Notes: generated by a model not told the origin, from the letters alone. A DNA stretch of 64,000 nt from Paenibacillus pabuli (GCF_023101145.1 NZ_CP073714.1:3472001-3536000), one strand, 5' to 3'; shown: positions 23,750 through 34,420, counted from the stretch's first letter. Numbers and translations are program-made.

Positions 23750-25549
23750 ATGAAACTCTCTACAATGCAGAGATGGATTTCACCGAAGCGCAGCATTCAG
23801 GGAAAAATTTTTATCGCTTTTATGGTCGTTACGCTAGTATCCATTATTTTGATTACGGTCATCGTTTATATGAGCATGCGTGAGACCATTACCCAAAATG
23901 CCATAACGTCGGTTTCGGACAGCATAAGGCAGGCAGATGAATCATTGAACATGATGCTGGAAGAGATCGACCGCCTGAATACGGTCGTGGTGACGAACAA
24001 AAACACAGTCATTGACACTTTGCTCAGTCCGAGTGAGGAGATCAGTTATGAGTGGTTTCAGGAGCAGAAGCGGATGGATGAATTTCTATCGTCTCTAATC
24101 GATTATAAAGCTTACATTTCACGGATAGCCGTTGTGGGTCTGAACGGAAAGGTGTTTTTCTCAGGAGGACCTTGGCTGGACAGGACCATCCTGGGTACGC
24201 CAATGATGAATTACATGCTGCAAAATGGATCAAAGCACGCATATTTCAAGCAGACAGGAGTGTCAAATGCTGTCACCATTGGTCGTGAGATTCGTTATAA
24301 CCGTGCATCCATTGGTATCGTTATGGTTGACCTGAATTATGAGTTTATCCAGAAAACATATGACGTGAGACCAACTACAGATAGCACGATCTATGTGTTG
24401 GACAAGGGAAATCAATTCATCTATGAAACCCGAGCGACCTCACCTGTTACTCCATCTTACCAGCAAATTAAGGAGATCAATCAGCAATTTAAAACGGACG
24501 GTGAAGCGGTCAGACGGTACATCGATGGAAAAGAATATATCGTTGTTTGCCGTCAATCCGACTATACTGGGTGGAGTACTATTTCTTTGGTTCCAATGGA
24601 TTCTCTTCTGACCGAATCGGTGAAACTGCGCAACCTGCTGGCAGAGGTGTCCATTATTGTGTTTGTCGTTGTTCTGATCGTTTCACTTCAAGTCTCTTCC
24701 CGAATAACCTTGAATATCCGGAAACTAAAATCACTGATGATGTTGGTGAAGGACGGAAATCTGACACTTCCACAAAATGAGATCAAAAGTGAGGATGAGA
24801 CAGGACAACTGTACCATGTCTTTAACGGTATGGTGGAAGAATTGAAAGGTCTGCTCGAAGGAATCCGCGTCAGCGAGAAAGAGAAGCGGGAAGCTGAGCT
24901 TACTGCGCTCCAAGCACAAATCCATCCTCATTTTTTATACAATTCGCTCAATACGATCAAGGTTCTGGCCAGGATGAATGGAGTTCCAAACATTGAAGCG
25001 GTCTCGGGATCGTTGATTGAACTCATGCGAAGTGTCCTCGGTAATTCAAGCGAATTTCTTACGGTGCGTGAAGAATTGGCATATGTTGAGCACTACTTCT
25101 CCATTATGAAGTACAGATATATGAAGCCGATTCGTATGATTACCGAAATTGAGGATGACGCATTGCTGGATTGCAGGGTATTGAAGCTGATGCTGCAGCC
25201 CCTGGTCGAAAACGCAATTATTCATGGAATCGGACCACTCGAACAGGATGGATTCGTGTTGATACGGGTGTATGAAGAAGGAAACAATCTCAAAATTGAT
25301 GTGGTGGACAATGGAAAGGGGATCACGGAGGAGCAGCGGGAGTATTTACTGAAAGGCACGGGTTCTAACGGAGAAACATCACGTTTTAGTGGGATGGGTG
25401 TACGTAATGTACACGAACGAATCGTTCGAACGTATGGCGACTCGTATGGTGTCTATTTGTGCAGTGAACCGGGGGTGTACACTAAAGCTGAAATTCGGCT
25501 CCCCAAACAGGAGAAAAGTATGGAAAATACCAAACGAGAGGTGATATAA
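23750..25549 (+). CDS. Sensor histidine kinase, YesM type
   Basis: A 599-residue membrane kinase. One helix near residues 20-45, an extracytoplasmic sensor region to about 290, a second helix near 295-315, then HAMP, the His_kinase domain with the phospho-acceptor in HPHFLYNSLNTIK (H394), and an ATPase domain with QPLVENAIIHGI and GKGITEEQRE. It would sense an extracellular sugar or its bound lipoprotein and phosphorylate the regulator encoded three bases downstream. It begins after AAAAGGAG. Confidence 0.92.
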   Translation: MKLSTMQRWISPKRSIQGKIFIAFMVVTLVSIILITVIVYMSMRETITQNAITSVSDSIRQADESLNMMLEEIDRLNTVVVTNKNTVIDTLLSPSEEISYEWFQEQKRMDEFLSSLIDYKAYISRIAVVGLNGKVFFSGGPWLDRTILGTPMMNYMLQNGSKHAYFKQTGVSNAVTIGREIRYNRASIGIVMVDLNYEFIQKTYDVRPTTDSTIYVLDKGNQFIYETRATSPVTPSYQQIKEINQQFKTDGEAVRRYIDGKEYIVVCRQSDYTGWSTISLVPMDSLLTESVKLRNLLAEVSIIVFVVVLIVSLQVSSRITLNIRKLKSLMMLVKDGNLTLPQNEIKSEDETGQLYHVFNGMVEELKGLLEGIRVSEKEKREAELTALQAQIHPHFLYNSLNTIKVLARMNGVPNIEAVSGSLIELMRSVLGNSSEFLTVREELAYVEHYFSIMKYRYMKPIRMITEIEDDALLDCRVLKLMLQPLVENAIIHGIGPLEQDGFVLIRVYEEGNNLKIDVVDNGKGITEEQREYLLKGTGSNGETSRFSGMGVRNVHERIVRTYGDSYGVYLCSEPGVYTKAEIRLPKQEKSMENTKREVI

Positions 25550-25552
25550 GCC

Positions 25553-27259
25553 ATGTTTCAGGTGCTGCTCGTCGATGATGAACCGTTAGTACGCCATAAT
25601 CTATGGACGTTATTGAATTGGGCTGACTATGGATTCGAATTATGCGGTCAGGCGCATAATGGGTTAATTGCTTTAACGATGATTGAGCAGTCACCACCGC
25701 ATATTGTCATTATTGATGTAGATATGCCTGAAATGAACGGTGTGGAGCTCAACCGAGCAATTAATGAACGTTTTCCATGGATTAAGACCATTATGCTTAG
25801 CAGCTATGACGATTATGACTATGTGCGGGATTGCCTGAACAATGGCTCCATTGATTATTTGCTCAAGCATCGATTGGACGAGTCAATACTGCTCAACATC
25901 CTGAATAAAGCCGTATCGGAAATGCAGCAGGAAGATCGGTTGCGTAAGAAACAGATCGCCGAGAGCACCATGGCCGAGAAAGTGAGTCCCGAGGTTATGC
26001 GCGATTATTTGCTGTATTTGCTCAAAAGACAGACAAAAGCAACATACGGAGTTGAAGAATTTTCCCAGCAAGACAGTCTGTATCCGCATGCGTTCAGATA
26101 TGCAGCTGCAGCTTTACAGATTGTTCCGTTCCTGCTGCTGACAGAGTCATACAGTGACGTGCAAACCAATGGACTGATTCAGCAGGTCGTGGATATGATG
26201 CAGCAGAGTCTGGGAGATATCCATGAGCGTACAGCGGTGTACGTAGAGGAAGGTCGATTTGTTATCGTATTTTCTTTCAAGGAACGTAGCGAGCACATCA
26301 TGCAGCGTGAGGTAGACGGACAACTGCGGAAGATTCAGCATGCATTGGAATTGTTCCTGAATTTGCAAAGTGTAACCGCAGTAGGACCTATATGCACCAG
26401 TCTGTCACAGTTGGCATCCAGCTACTGTTCAGCCGAATACGAACTCGATGGATCTTCGTCTGTGAAAACGATCAGAAGTCATACCGCCCAAGTTAAAATC
26501 CCATGTTCGGACAAGCATACATCGGACAAAAATTCAGATGAAGTCCATCAACGTCAGCGCGTTTCTCTGACAATCGAGGAGCATAAGCAGCTTCTGTTAT
26601 CTATAGAAAGGTTTGACAAGCAAGGCGTGCACCAATTGATTTCCTCCATTATTGCTTCGATAGAACACCTGCCTATTCATTCACATACGGTTCAGATGAT
26701 TGTTAGCGAGCTCATGCAAACAGGGGATAAAGCGTGGAAGAGCTACTTGCCTTCCACAGATCCAGCGATAGCTAATCTGCCTTCAAGAAGCGAGCTTGGG
26801 CGCATGAAAAATATTAGAGAACTGGAGCAAGGCCTGCAATCCTTCTTCTCCAGTCTGTTTCATTTACTCAATCAGCATCGTGTAATCGGTTCCTATTCTC
26901 GCCATGTCACGCAGACGATCCAATTCATTCTGGAAAGGTACTCCGGTTATGTAACATTGGAGCTTGCCGCAAGCGTAATCGGCCTGAATGCCTCCTATTT
27001 AAGCAGAATATTCAAGGAAGAGACACAGCGAACTTTCTCGGAATATCTGAATCAAGTTCGGATTGATGCAGGGTGCAAGCTGCTGGACAGCGGCCAATAT
27101 TCAATCAAAGAAATAAGCGTACAAGTGGGATTTACGACGCACAACTATTTTTTTAAAGTGTTCAAAGAAATAACGGGTTTGACACCCCAAGCGTATTTGA
27201 GTAATCCGGAAAAAAGGAAGAACGAATCTAAGCTCTCGTCTTTGCACATGGGAAACTAG
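25553..27259 (+). CDS. Response regulator, YesN/AraC type
   Basis: A 568-residue two-component regulator. REC domain at 1-120 with the phospho-acceptor in IIDVDMPEMNG (D55), a long middle region of unknown fold, and C-terminal AraC DNA-binding units (VTLELAASVIGLNASYLSRI; SIKEISVQVGFTTHNYFFKV). It follows the kinase by three bases. The target is most likely the lipoprotein/permease/GH51 set immediately downstream. Confidence 0.92.
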   Translation: MFQVLLVDDEPLVRHNLWTLLNWADYGFELCGQAHNGLIALTMIEQSPPHIVIIDVDMPEMNGVELNRAINERFPWIKTIMLSSYDDYDYVRDCLNNGSIDYLLKHRLDESILLNILNKAVSEMQQEDRLRKKQIAESTMAEKVSPEVMRDYLLYLLKRQTKATYGVEEFSQQDSLYPHAFRYAAAALQIVPFLLLTESYSDVQTNGLIQQVVDMMQQSLGDIHERTAVYVEEGRFVIVFSFKERSEHIMQREVDGQLRKIQHALELFLNLQSVTAVGPICTSLSQLASSYCSAEYELDGSSSVKTIRSHTAQVKIPCSDKHTSDKNSDEVHQRQRVSLTIEEHKQLLLSIERFDKQGVHQLISSIIASIEHLPIHSHTVQMIVSELMQTGDKAWKSYLPSTDPAIANLPSRSELGRMKNIRELEQGLQSFFSSLFHLLNQHRVIGSYSRHVTQTIQFILERYSGYVTLELAASVIGLNASYLSRIFKEETQRTFSEYLNQVRIDAGCKLLDSGQYSIKEISVQVGFTTHNYFFKVFKEITGLTPQAYLSNPEKRKNESKLSSLHMGN

Positions 27260-27415
27260 GACGATAAGTGAACTTCAAACTCGTAAAATATGTGGAGTAA
27301 AGGGTCATATTATTGTAATTACCTTCCATTCCTAGTGAATTATAATGAGCACACACCGACTGTGAAGCGCTTACAAAATACGTTGGTGATGAAGAATTGT
27401 GGGGGGCACAACTTT

Positions 27416-28984
27416 ATGCGAAAACACTGGGGAAGAAACATGATCATGATGATGATCGCTTCCAGTTTGATGGTGGCAGGATGCAGTTCTGGTGGAACAA
27501 CTAACGAATCTTCACCAGAGGTTTCGAAAAACGAGGTTCATGCGACCGGGTTTCCGATTGTGGACCAGCCAGTTAATCTCAAGATGTTTACCCGAATTGC
27601 ACCTGTAAATGGCCCTTTCAAGGAGATGCCAGTTTTCCAGGATTACGAGAAATTAAGCCAAGTGAAAGTGGATTTTATTGAAGCTCAGACAGATGGTTTC
27701 CAAGAGAAAAAAAATCTGTTGTTTGCTTCAAATGAGCTGCCGGATGCCTTGTTCCGTTCAGGCATTTCCCCGCTTGAGGCCATCCGATATGGCTCTGCCG
27801 GCCAATTGATCCCACTGGAAGGTCTTATCGATGAATATGCTCCGAATTTGAAAAAATTAATGGATCAATATCCCGAAATTCGCTCAGGCATTACTACACC
27901 AGAGGGCCACATTTATGCGATTCCGGGAATTGTTACGCTAAGTGCGGCGCGTACAGATAAGAAATGGATCAATCAGATGTGGCTTGACAAGCTGAATCTG
28001 GAAGTGCCGGAAACTACAGAGGAACTGTACAACGTGTTGCTTGCCTTCCGTGATGGTGATCCGAATGGAAACGGCAAACAGGATGAACTTCCGATGACTG
28101 CCCGCGTGGGATTGGCTGTTGTAAGCGCGATGAGCGGCTCATTCGGATTGGATTCACAGCTCGGATATAACATCAATATTGAAAATGACAAAGTAAGTGT
28201 TTGGATGGGCAGTGACCAGAATAAAGAAATGCTGATGTATTTAAATAAGCTGTACAAGGAAAAGCTGCTGGACCAGGAAATATTTTCTCACACGGAAGCG
28301 CAGTATCTGGCCAAGCAGGGATCGGGAAATACAGGTTTTTTCTTTGACCAGACAAACAATAACTTTCTGTCGATACAGGACCAATATACCGGTATCGCCC
28401 CACTGGAAGGCCCCCAAGGTGACCGGTTGCAGAGTCAGGCACTGCCGATTGCCAGAGATTTTGGAGCTTTTGCAATCACATCCGTTAATAAATATCCGGA
28501 AGTGACGATGCGCTGGATTGATTATTTCTACAGTGACGAGGGTTCTACCCTGCTCCGATTTGGAAGAGAAGGTGAGCATTACGAGATGAAAGATGGTATT
28601 CCTTACTATAAAGAGGACTTCTTAAAGGAGATCGCCAACCAGGCCAAGATTACGCCTTATGCCGGAGGAGGCGCGCCACATCTGATCAGTGAACAGGTTG
28701 CTTCATTCATTAATCCACCGCAGGTGCAGGAGGCGCAGCAAAAGCTTGATCCATTTATGCCGAAGGTACGCTATGCCGCTCCAATGTTTGATGAGCAAAC
28801 CGCTCAGGAAGTCAATATTCTGCGAAATGATATCGATAAATATTACGAAGAACAGAGTACAAAATTTATTGTGGGTGCAATCGGTTTTGACAAGTGGGAG
28901 CAATTCCAGGCCACGCTCAAAAAGATGAAAATCGAGGAACTGGAGAAATTGTATCAGGATGCCTATGACAAAATGAAGAAATAA
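27416..28984 (+). CDS. Extracellular binding lipoprotein (LipO/YtcQ-like)
   Basis: A 522-residue lipoprotein with lipobox VAGC, part of the long solute-binding subgroup that goes with LplB/YtcP-type permeases. I start at ATG 27416 because MRKHWGRNMIMMMIASSLMV forms a proper signal peptide after a G-rich ribosome site; the longer frame from 27290 adds an unlikely 42-residue polar leader. The calcium-site-like DGDPNGNGKQDE segment is common in this subgroup. Expression probably depends on the YesMN pair upstream. Confidence 0.9.
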   Translation: MRKHWGRNMIMMMIASSLMVAGCSSGGTTNESSPEVSKNEVHATGFPIVDQPVNLKMFTRIAPVNGPFKEMPVFQDYEKLSQVKVDFIEAQTDGFQEKKNLLFASNELPDALFRSGISPLEAIRYGSAGQLIPLEGLIDEYAPNLKKLMDQYPEIRSGITTPEGHIYAIPGIVTLSAARTDKKWINQMWLDKLNLEVPETTEELYNVLLAFRDGDPNGNGKQDELPMTARVGLAVVSAMSGSFGLDSQLGYNINIENDKVSVWMGSDQNKEMLMYLNKLYKEKLLDQEIFSHTEAQYLAKQGSGNTGFFFDQTNNNFLSIQDQYTGIAPLEGPQGDRLQSQALPIARDFGAFAITSVNKYPEVTMRWIDYFYSDEGSTLLRFGREGEHYEMKDGIPYYKEDFLKEIANQAKITPYAGGGAPHLISEQVASFINPPQVQEAQQKLDPFMPKVRYAAPMFDEQTAQEVNILRNDIDKYYEEQSTKFIVGAIGFDKWEQFQATLKKMKIEELEKLYQDAYDKMKK

Positions 28985-29017
28985 TGCAGAAACATCATGG
29001 ATGAGGAGCAGATGCCC

Positions 29018-29980
29018 ATGAAAAGCGCTAAAACCGATGCAACGATAACAATGCCACGAAGCCATCCGAAAAAGAATTCGGGCCTGTTAAGGCAAATGGG
29101 CAAAAGATTGGACCTGTACCTGATGCTGCTTCTGCCAGTCACTTGGTATCTGGTATTTCACTATGCTCCGTTGTATGGATTGCAAATTGCGTTCAAAAAT
29201 TTCAATCCGGCCAAAGGAATCTTGGGCAGCAGCTGGGAGGGTTTTGGGCACTTTCAACGATTTTTTGATTCCTATTATTTCTGGAGACTTCTATGGAATA
29301 CACTTTCCATTAACTTGTTCTCCTTATTGATTGCCTTTCCGATTCCGATTCTGCTAGCACTAATTATTAATGAAATTCGCAATAAAACCTTCAGCAAGTG
29401 GCTGCAAAATATTACGTATATTCCCCACTTTATTTCAGTGGTCGTCATCGTTGGCATACTGAATGTGTTTCTCTCGCCCCATACGGGTCCAGTCAACCTG
29501 CTGATTGAGGCATTCGGAGGTACACCGATCCGTTTTCTTGAGGAAGCAGGTTGGTTTAAAACCATTTTTATCAGTTCGAATATATGGCAGAACATGGGCT
29601 GGCAATCCATCATCTATATTGCAGCCTTGAGCGGAGTGAACCCGCATCTGTATGAAGCTGCCAAGATGGACGGAGCATCAAGGCTGCGGCGCATTTGGCA
29701 TATTTCGCTACCCGGTATCGCTCCGGTCGTCATCATTTTGCTCATTTTGGATATCGGTCATTTCATGAACATAGGGTTTGAGAAAATTTTGCTGATGCAA
29801 AACAATCTCAATCTGGAATCGAGTGACGTCATTTCAACCTTTGTCTATACGACAGGTATCCTCAAGGGAGAATACAGCTATACAGCTGCTATCGGGCTTT
29901 TTAATTCAATCATTAATCTGCTGTTACTCTTACTGGTCAATCGGATTGCGCGAAAGACGTCTGAGACGAGCTTATGGTAA
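29018..29980 (+). CDS. ABC permease, LplB type
   Basis: A 320-residue membrane protein, six core helices, with the typical entry LDLYLMLLLPVTWYLVFHYA and the docking loop EAAKMDGASRLRRIWHISLP. ATG 29018 has GAGGAG nine bases upstream and is preferred over ATGs at 28997 and 29012. It partners with the lipoprotein at 27416 and the permease at 29997. Confidence 0.9.
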   Translation: MKSAKTDATITMPRSHPKKNSGLLRQMGKRLDLYLMLLLPVTWYLVFHYAPLYGLQIAFKNFNPAKGILGSSWEGFGHFQRFFDSYYFWRLLWNTLSINLFSLLIAFPIPILLALIINEIRNKTFSKWLQNITYIPHFISVVVIVGILNVFLSPHTGPVNLLIEAFGGTPIRFLEEAGWFKTIFISSNIWQNMGWQSIIYIAALSGVNPHLYEAAKMDGASRLRRIWHISLPGIAPVVIILLILDIGHFMNIGFEKILLMQNNLNLESSDVISTFVYTTGILKGEYSYTAAIGLFNSIINLLLLLLVNRIARKTSETSLW

Positions 29981-29996
29981 AGGAGGGCAAGATCCC

Positions 29997-30890
29997 ATGT
30001 CCAAACAGCCGACATTGCAAGCCAGTTCCAATGAACGGATTTTCGATGTAATCATCTACATCATAGCCTCAATCATTATCATCGCTGTGCTATATCCGTT
30101 GATTTTTATCGTGAGTGCTTCATTCAGTGATCCCACGAAAGTATTGAACGGAGAAGTCTGGTTATTACCCAAAGGACTGACGTTGGACGCCTACACGAAC
30201 ATTTTGCACAACGAGAAGATTTGGCTGGGGTATCGCAATACGATATTTTATACGGTCGTGGGCACTGTGATTAACATTATCATGACCGTGTTGGCCGCAT
30301 ACCCTCTTTCCAGACCTGACCTTCCTGGACGTAATGTAATCATGGTGTTTATCACACTAACGATGTTTTTCAGTGGCGGATTAATTCCAACATATCTATT
30401 GGTCAAAAATCTGGGTATGGTGGATACGATGTGGGCTCTGATCATTCCCGGTGCGATCGCCACGTACAATCTGATTGTGATGAGAACTTATTTTCAGTCG
30501 AGTATTCCCTGGGAGCTGCAAGAAGCTGCCCACATGGATGGTTGCTCCAATTGGCGGCTGCTATTGAGCATTATTCTGCCTTTGTCCAAGCCGATTCTGG
30601 CCGTGATGGTACTGTTCTATGCCGTAGGCCACTGGAATTCATTTTTTAACGCACTCATCTATATTCGTAACGAGAATTTGCATCCGCTTCAGTTGGTACT
30701 GCGCGAAATTCTGCTGATCAGCCAATCCGATGCCGTGGACGGCAGCCTTGGATTGGAGGATAAAATCTTGCTCGCGGAGAGCATCAAATATGCGGTGATT
30801 ATCGTCTCCAGTTTGCCTGTACTGTTGATGTATCCTTTTGTGCAGCGTCATTTTGTTAAAGGGGTCATGATTGGATCGATTAAAGGTTAA
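29997..30890 (+). CDS. ABC permease, LplC/YtcP type
   Basis: A 297-residue, six-helix membrane protein. It begins MSKQPTLQASSNERIFD at ATG 29997, after AAAGGAGGG; the upstream part of the frame overlaps the previous gene and is not real. The docking loop reads EAAHMDGCSNWRLLLSIILP and the C-terminus FVKGVMIGSIKG is typical. No ATPase gene is nearby. Confidence 0.9.
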   Translation: MSKQPTLQASSNERIFDVIIYIIASIIIIAVLYPLIFIVSASFSDPTKVLNGEVWLLPKGLTLDAYTNILHNEKIWLGYRNTIFYTVVGTVINIIMTVLAAYPLSRPDLPGRNVIMVFITLTMFFSGGLIPTYLLVKNLGMVDTMWALIIPGAIATYNLIVMRTYFQSSIPWELQEAAHMDGCSNWRLLLSIILPLSKPILAVMVLFYAVGHWNSFFNALIYIRNENLHPLQLVLREILLISQSDAVDGSLGLEDKILLAESIKYAVIIVSSLPVLLMYPFVQRHFVKGVMIGSIKG

Positions 30891-30920
30891 ATTCAGATCA
30901 ACGACAATGATGGAGGACTT

Positions 30921-32963
30921 ATGTTGAAATCAAACGCCAGAATTAGTATAGATTGTAGTCGTGTTAGCGAGCATACGGTCAACCCTTATTTGTTTGGGCA
31001 TTTTGTGGAAGACATCCGGGACCATATGGAGGCGATGCTTGCCTTTCCATTGAAGGATATGGATTTTGAAAGCGAGGCTGAATTAAGCACTTCTGTATCA
31101 GGAAGCTGGTACGCTTACACCAATGGGAGAAATACGCAATATGCGATGGAGGCTCCAGCCCACAGACATTCGGGCCGTGCTCAGCGTATTCGTATCTTTA
31201 GTGATGATGAAGCGTACGCTGGAATTGCACAAAGATCCGCTTTGAAAGGGCCCATGGATTACACCGTACGTATAGTTGCGCGAGCTTCCATCGAACTACA
31301 ATATTTGATGGTCGAAGCGGTTGATAGACGAACAGAAGAATTACTTGGTCAGTTGAAAGTCGAATTGGACAGCCATAACTGGCGGGATTATGAAGGACGG
31401 CTGACGATTAAACGAGCTTGCCCCGATGCAGAAATTCGGGTATATATTCCGGCAGAGCATCCGAGATGGATCGATCATGTCTCCACAGGAATGCTCTGGC
31501 TGGACCATGTGTCTTTATTGCCAGTGGATCATATTGCTCTGGTAAAACGCGAAGTAGTAGAGATGACCAGAGCGCTAAACGCAGGCATGATGAGACTTGC
31601 AGGAAACTATATTAGCGCCTATCACTGGGAGCATGGCATCGGACCAGTTCTGGAGAGACCCGTCATGTACAACGAGGCATGGGGAGGATGGACCAGCAAA
31701 TATTTCGGAACGGATGAATTTATCCGCTTTTGCCATGAACTGCAGGTAGAACCTCTAATTTGTGTGAACGATGGTTCCGGTAAACCTGAAGAGGCCGCCC
31801 AGTGGATTGAATATTGTAATGGAAGTGTAGATACCCCAATGGGGGCTCTTCGGGCGAAGAATGGATCGCCGGAACCATATCATGTCAAGTATTGGGAGAT
31901 CGGCAACGAGGTTTGGGGACAATGGCAAGTGGGTGCTTGCTCTGCGAAACAATTTGCGGAGAGGACCGTACAGTTTGCCAAAAGGATGAAGGAAGCAGAT
32001 GCTTCCATTGTGCTGCTGGCTTGTGGACATTATGAACAGGATTGGAATAAAACCGTGCTTGCTCTCGCCGGGGAGCATATCGACTATCTAACGTTACATT
32101 TGTATCATGGCTACGGTCCCTTTGGCATGAATCGAGATACGCCGGCTGAGGATCGGTATAAAGCGATGGCGAGTTACCCCGAGTGGACTCGGCACTATAT
32201 CCGCCAGACGATGGAGGTTATCCATTCCGATATCAAACATCAGCATGTGAAGCTGGCCATCACTGAATATAACACAATGTACTATCCAAACACTGTGCGA
32301 AAAGGGTTGCCAGACGAACATACCCTCGGCGCCGCCGTGGCGAACGCGGCCAATCTGAATGAAATGATTCGCTGCAGCGATAGCGTACACATCGGCAGTT
32401 TCTCTGATCTGGTCAATGGTTGGCTAGGGGGATGCATCCGTGTCGGGGATTTCTATGCCGATCAATATCGGGGCAAGCAGGCTGGATGGAGTGGACACCC
32501 GCTCACGATTTATGGAACTCCAACCTATGAAGTACTAAAGCTTTACGCGAATCGGGATATTCGTCATATCCTACCCATAGAAGCCGAATGTGGAACTTTC
32601 TCTGTAACTTCAAACAAAAAAACGCCTGTAGAGCTGGACGCACTCCCCGATCTGGATGTTGTAGCCGGAACGAATGATGATCGCAGCAGGGTCTCCTTGT
32701 TTATAGTGAACCGAAGCTTGGAAGAGGTACGGGTTGAGCTGGATTTACAATCTTTCAATGCGAGCGAAGAGGGGACCTTATATGAGATCACCAGCGATTC
32801 GCACAATAACATCAACTCCGTCTTTCAACCAGATCATATCAAGTGCACAGAACGTATTGTTTTGACCGAGGATTGGAAGCGGGGTTACGTATTACGGCCT
32901 TCATCTATCTATGTACTGGAGTGTGGGAAGGCAGATCAATTCAATCAACATCCTGTCCTATAG
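30921..32963 (+). CDS. GH51 alpha-L-arabinofuranosidase-like enzyme
   Basis: A 680-residue cytoplasmic glycosidase. The start VNPYLFGHFVEDIRDHMEAM is a family hallmark. After a carbohydrate-binding-like insert (about 100-210) the barrel carries the acid/base in YWEIGNEVWG (E330) and nucleophile in ITEYNTMYY (E449). GH51 enzymes remove arabinofuranose from arabinoxylan or arabinan fragments; a few act as endoglucanases. It is the last gene after the importer, so it should process what the 27416-30890 transporter brings in. A strong hairpin follows. Confidence 0.87.
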   Translation: MLKSNARISIDCSRVSEHTVNPYLFGHFVEDIRDHMEAMLAFPLKDMDFESEAELSTSVSGSWYAYTNGRNTQYAMEAPAHRHSGRAQRIRIFSDDEAYAGIAQRSALKGPMDYTVRIVARASIELQYLMVEAVDRRTEELLGQLKVELDSHNWRDYEGRLTIKRACPDAEIRVYIPAEHPRWIDHVSTGMLWLDHVSLLPVDHIALVKREVVEMTRALNAGMMRLAGNYISAYHWEHGIGPVLERPVMYNEAWGGWTSKYFGTDEFIRFCHELQVEPLICVNDGSGKPEEAAQWIEYCNGSVDTPMGALRAKNGSPEPYHVKYWEIGNEVWGQWQVGACSAKQFAERTVQFAKRMKEADASIVLLACGHYEQDWNKTVLALAGEHIDYLTLHLYHGYGPFGMNRDTPAEDRYKAMASYPEWTRHYIRQTMEVIHSDIKHQHVKLAITEYNTMYYPNTVRKGLPDEHTLGAAVANAANLNEMIRCSDSVHIGSFSDLVNGWLGGCIRVGDFYADQYRGKQAGWSGHPLTIYGTPTYEVLKLYANRDIRHILPIEAECGTFSVTSNKKTPVELDALPDLDVVAGTNDDRSRVSLFIVNRSLEEVRVELDLQSFNASEEGTLYEITSDSHNNINSVFQPDHIKCTERIVLTEDWKRGYVLRPSSIYVLECGKADQFNQHPVL

Positions 32964-32965
32964 AC

Positions 32966-33012
32966 AAATAAGGTATCAGAACTTGTATCTAAGTTCTGAT
33001 ACCCTATTTATC
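32966..33012. terminator. Long hairpin between convergent genes
   Basis: GGTATCAGAACTT (32972-32984) pairs perfectly with 32991-33003 over six bases, and flanking AAATA/TATTT extend the stem. No long T run, but placement between convergent genes fits a bidirectional terminator. Confidence 0.65.
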
Positions 33013-33070
33013 TGTTCTATGGTGTCAGGGCACCCATCAATCTAATACTCGGCTGATGAAAGCAGGCATT

Positions 33071-34324
33071 TTAAATAGTTACTTGCGTTCGCTTATACAA
33101 AACGGGTATTGCCATGGCTATAAGGATCATACCCATAATTGCGGGTGCTGCATGACCAAGGGATACATAGATTTGACCTCCAATGATAGGACCAATCATT
33201 CTTGCTAAAGCCTGAATAGATTGGCTCCCCCCTTGAATCCTGCCTTGTTCACTAGAATCGACAGATTTAGAGAGCATGCCATTGAAGGACGGCCCAAAGA
33301 TCGAATCACCAAAACCAAAGATAAACATGCCAACGATAAAGAGAGGATAGAAAGAGAACAAAGTAGACAGAGCAATGAGACTGTAGCCTATAATCTCTGA
33401 AATCATTCCAAGAATGGCTATCTGCTTATCACTAAGTCTTTTCAAAAGCTTGGGCATGATGAAACCTTGTGAGATGATATCCTGAACACCCATAATCGAG
33501 AACATAAGTCCGATGATTGCAGGCTTCCAATTGAAAGTATCCATTGAAAATTGGGAGAAAACAGCCTGTAAAGATCCGTTGGGTATCCAAAGTAAGAACG
33601 CTGAGATCAGTAGTCTGTTTAAGTTTTTCATGGAAAGCAGGTTTGCAAGCTGTATGAATGGATTAAGTCTTGTAAGCGTAATTTCGTTCAGTCTATTTTT
33701 CTTGTCAAGACTCTCAGGCATAAAAAAGAAACCATATATAACATTAACCAAAGTGATGATTGCTCCAAAATACATGGGTGCAGAATAATCAATCTTGGCG
33801 AGTAATCCTCCAACAGTCGGGCCAATGACGGTGCCAACACCCACAACCGCACTCACCCATCCAAAGTATTTGGTTCTCTGTTCGGATGGAATGATATCCG
33901 CAAAATATGCAAAAATTGTGCCTATACTTCCGCCTGTTATACCCTCGATTATGCGCCCCGCAAAGAGTACCCATAGGACTCCGCCTATTCCAAAAACCAA
34001 ATACCCGACTGCAGAACCCAAAAGGCACACCAGAAGCAAGGGACGACGACCATATTTGTCGCTGAGAGCACCAAGTACGGGAGATGCAAAAAATACGCAG
34101 AAAGCATACACAGAGGTCAACAGCGTAACAACAATAGCTTGTTCTCCCGGACTGCTTATATAAGGCTGTACCAGAAAGGGGACGACAGGAGCTATAATAC
34201 TAAAGCCTAATCCACAAAGAAACACAGAGACAAGACCAAATAATAAAGCATGTTTGTCTATAGTTTGTTCTACTTTCTGTTCTGTGTTTTGTTTAGGGTG
34301 TGATCGTGATCGAAATTTAAACAT
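33071..34324 (-). CDS. MFS drug efflux transporter (DHA1, TetA-like)
   Basis: A 417-residue, twelve-helix transporter with the loop motif GALSDKYGRRPLLLVCL and the antiporter-type helix 5 region VVGVGTVIGPTVGG. It begins with a charged 30-residue cytoplasmic tail. It has its own promoter (34374-34402) and is preceded by a MarR gene in the same direction, a standard arrangement for inducible efflux. Substrate not predictable. Confidence 0.88.
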   Translation of the reverse strand: MFKFRSRSHPKQNTEQKVEQTIDKHALLFGLVSVFLCGLGFSIIAPVVPFLVQPYISSPGEQAIVVTLLTSVYAFCVFFASPVLGALSDKYGRRPLLLVCLLGSAVGYLVFGIGGVLWVLFAGRIIEGITGGSIGTIFAYFADIIPSEQRTKYFGWVSAVVGVGTVIGPTVGGLLAKIDYSAPMYFGAIITLVNVIYGFFFMPESLDKKNRLNEITLTRLNPFIQLANLLSMKNLNRLLISAFLLWIPNGSLQAVFSQFSMDTFNWKPAIIGLMFSIMGVQDIISQGFIMPKLLKRLSDKQIAILGMISEIIGYSLIALSTLFSFYPLFIVGMFIFGFGDSIFGPSFNGMLSKSVDSSEQGRIQGGSQSIQALARMIGPIIGGQIYVSLGHAAPAIMGMILIAMAIPVLYKRTQVTI

Positions 34325-34373
34325 TAAATTCTCCCCTCGAGAGTTGTGTTTTTATTTCCTTGGAAACATTAAC

Positions 34374-34402
34374 ATCGTACATCTACTTTGTTTCCTTGTC
34401 AA
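34374..34402 (-). promoter_or_regulatory. Promoter and probable MarR operator of the efflux gene
   Basis: On the complement TTGACA (34397-34402), 17 bases, TACGAT (34374-34379). GGAAACA (34362-34368) and TGTTTCC (34389-34395) are inverted repeats enclosing the -10 and most of the spacer, a likely site for the MarR protein. Confidence 0.65.
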
Positions 34403-34420
34403 CAAAATGGTGACGATAAA

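Noticed and set aside
27363..27376. cre-like sequence (GTGAAGCGCTTACA) before the lipoprotein at 27416
   Set aside because: The right half fits but the first three bases do not match the consensus, so I do not list it as a site.
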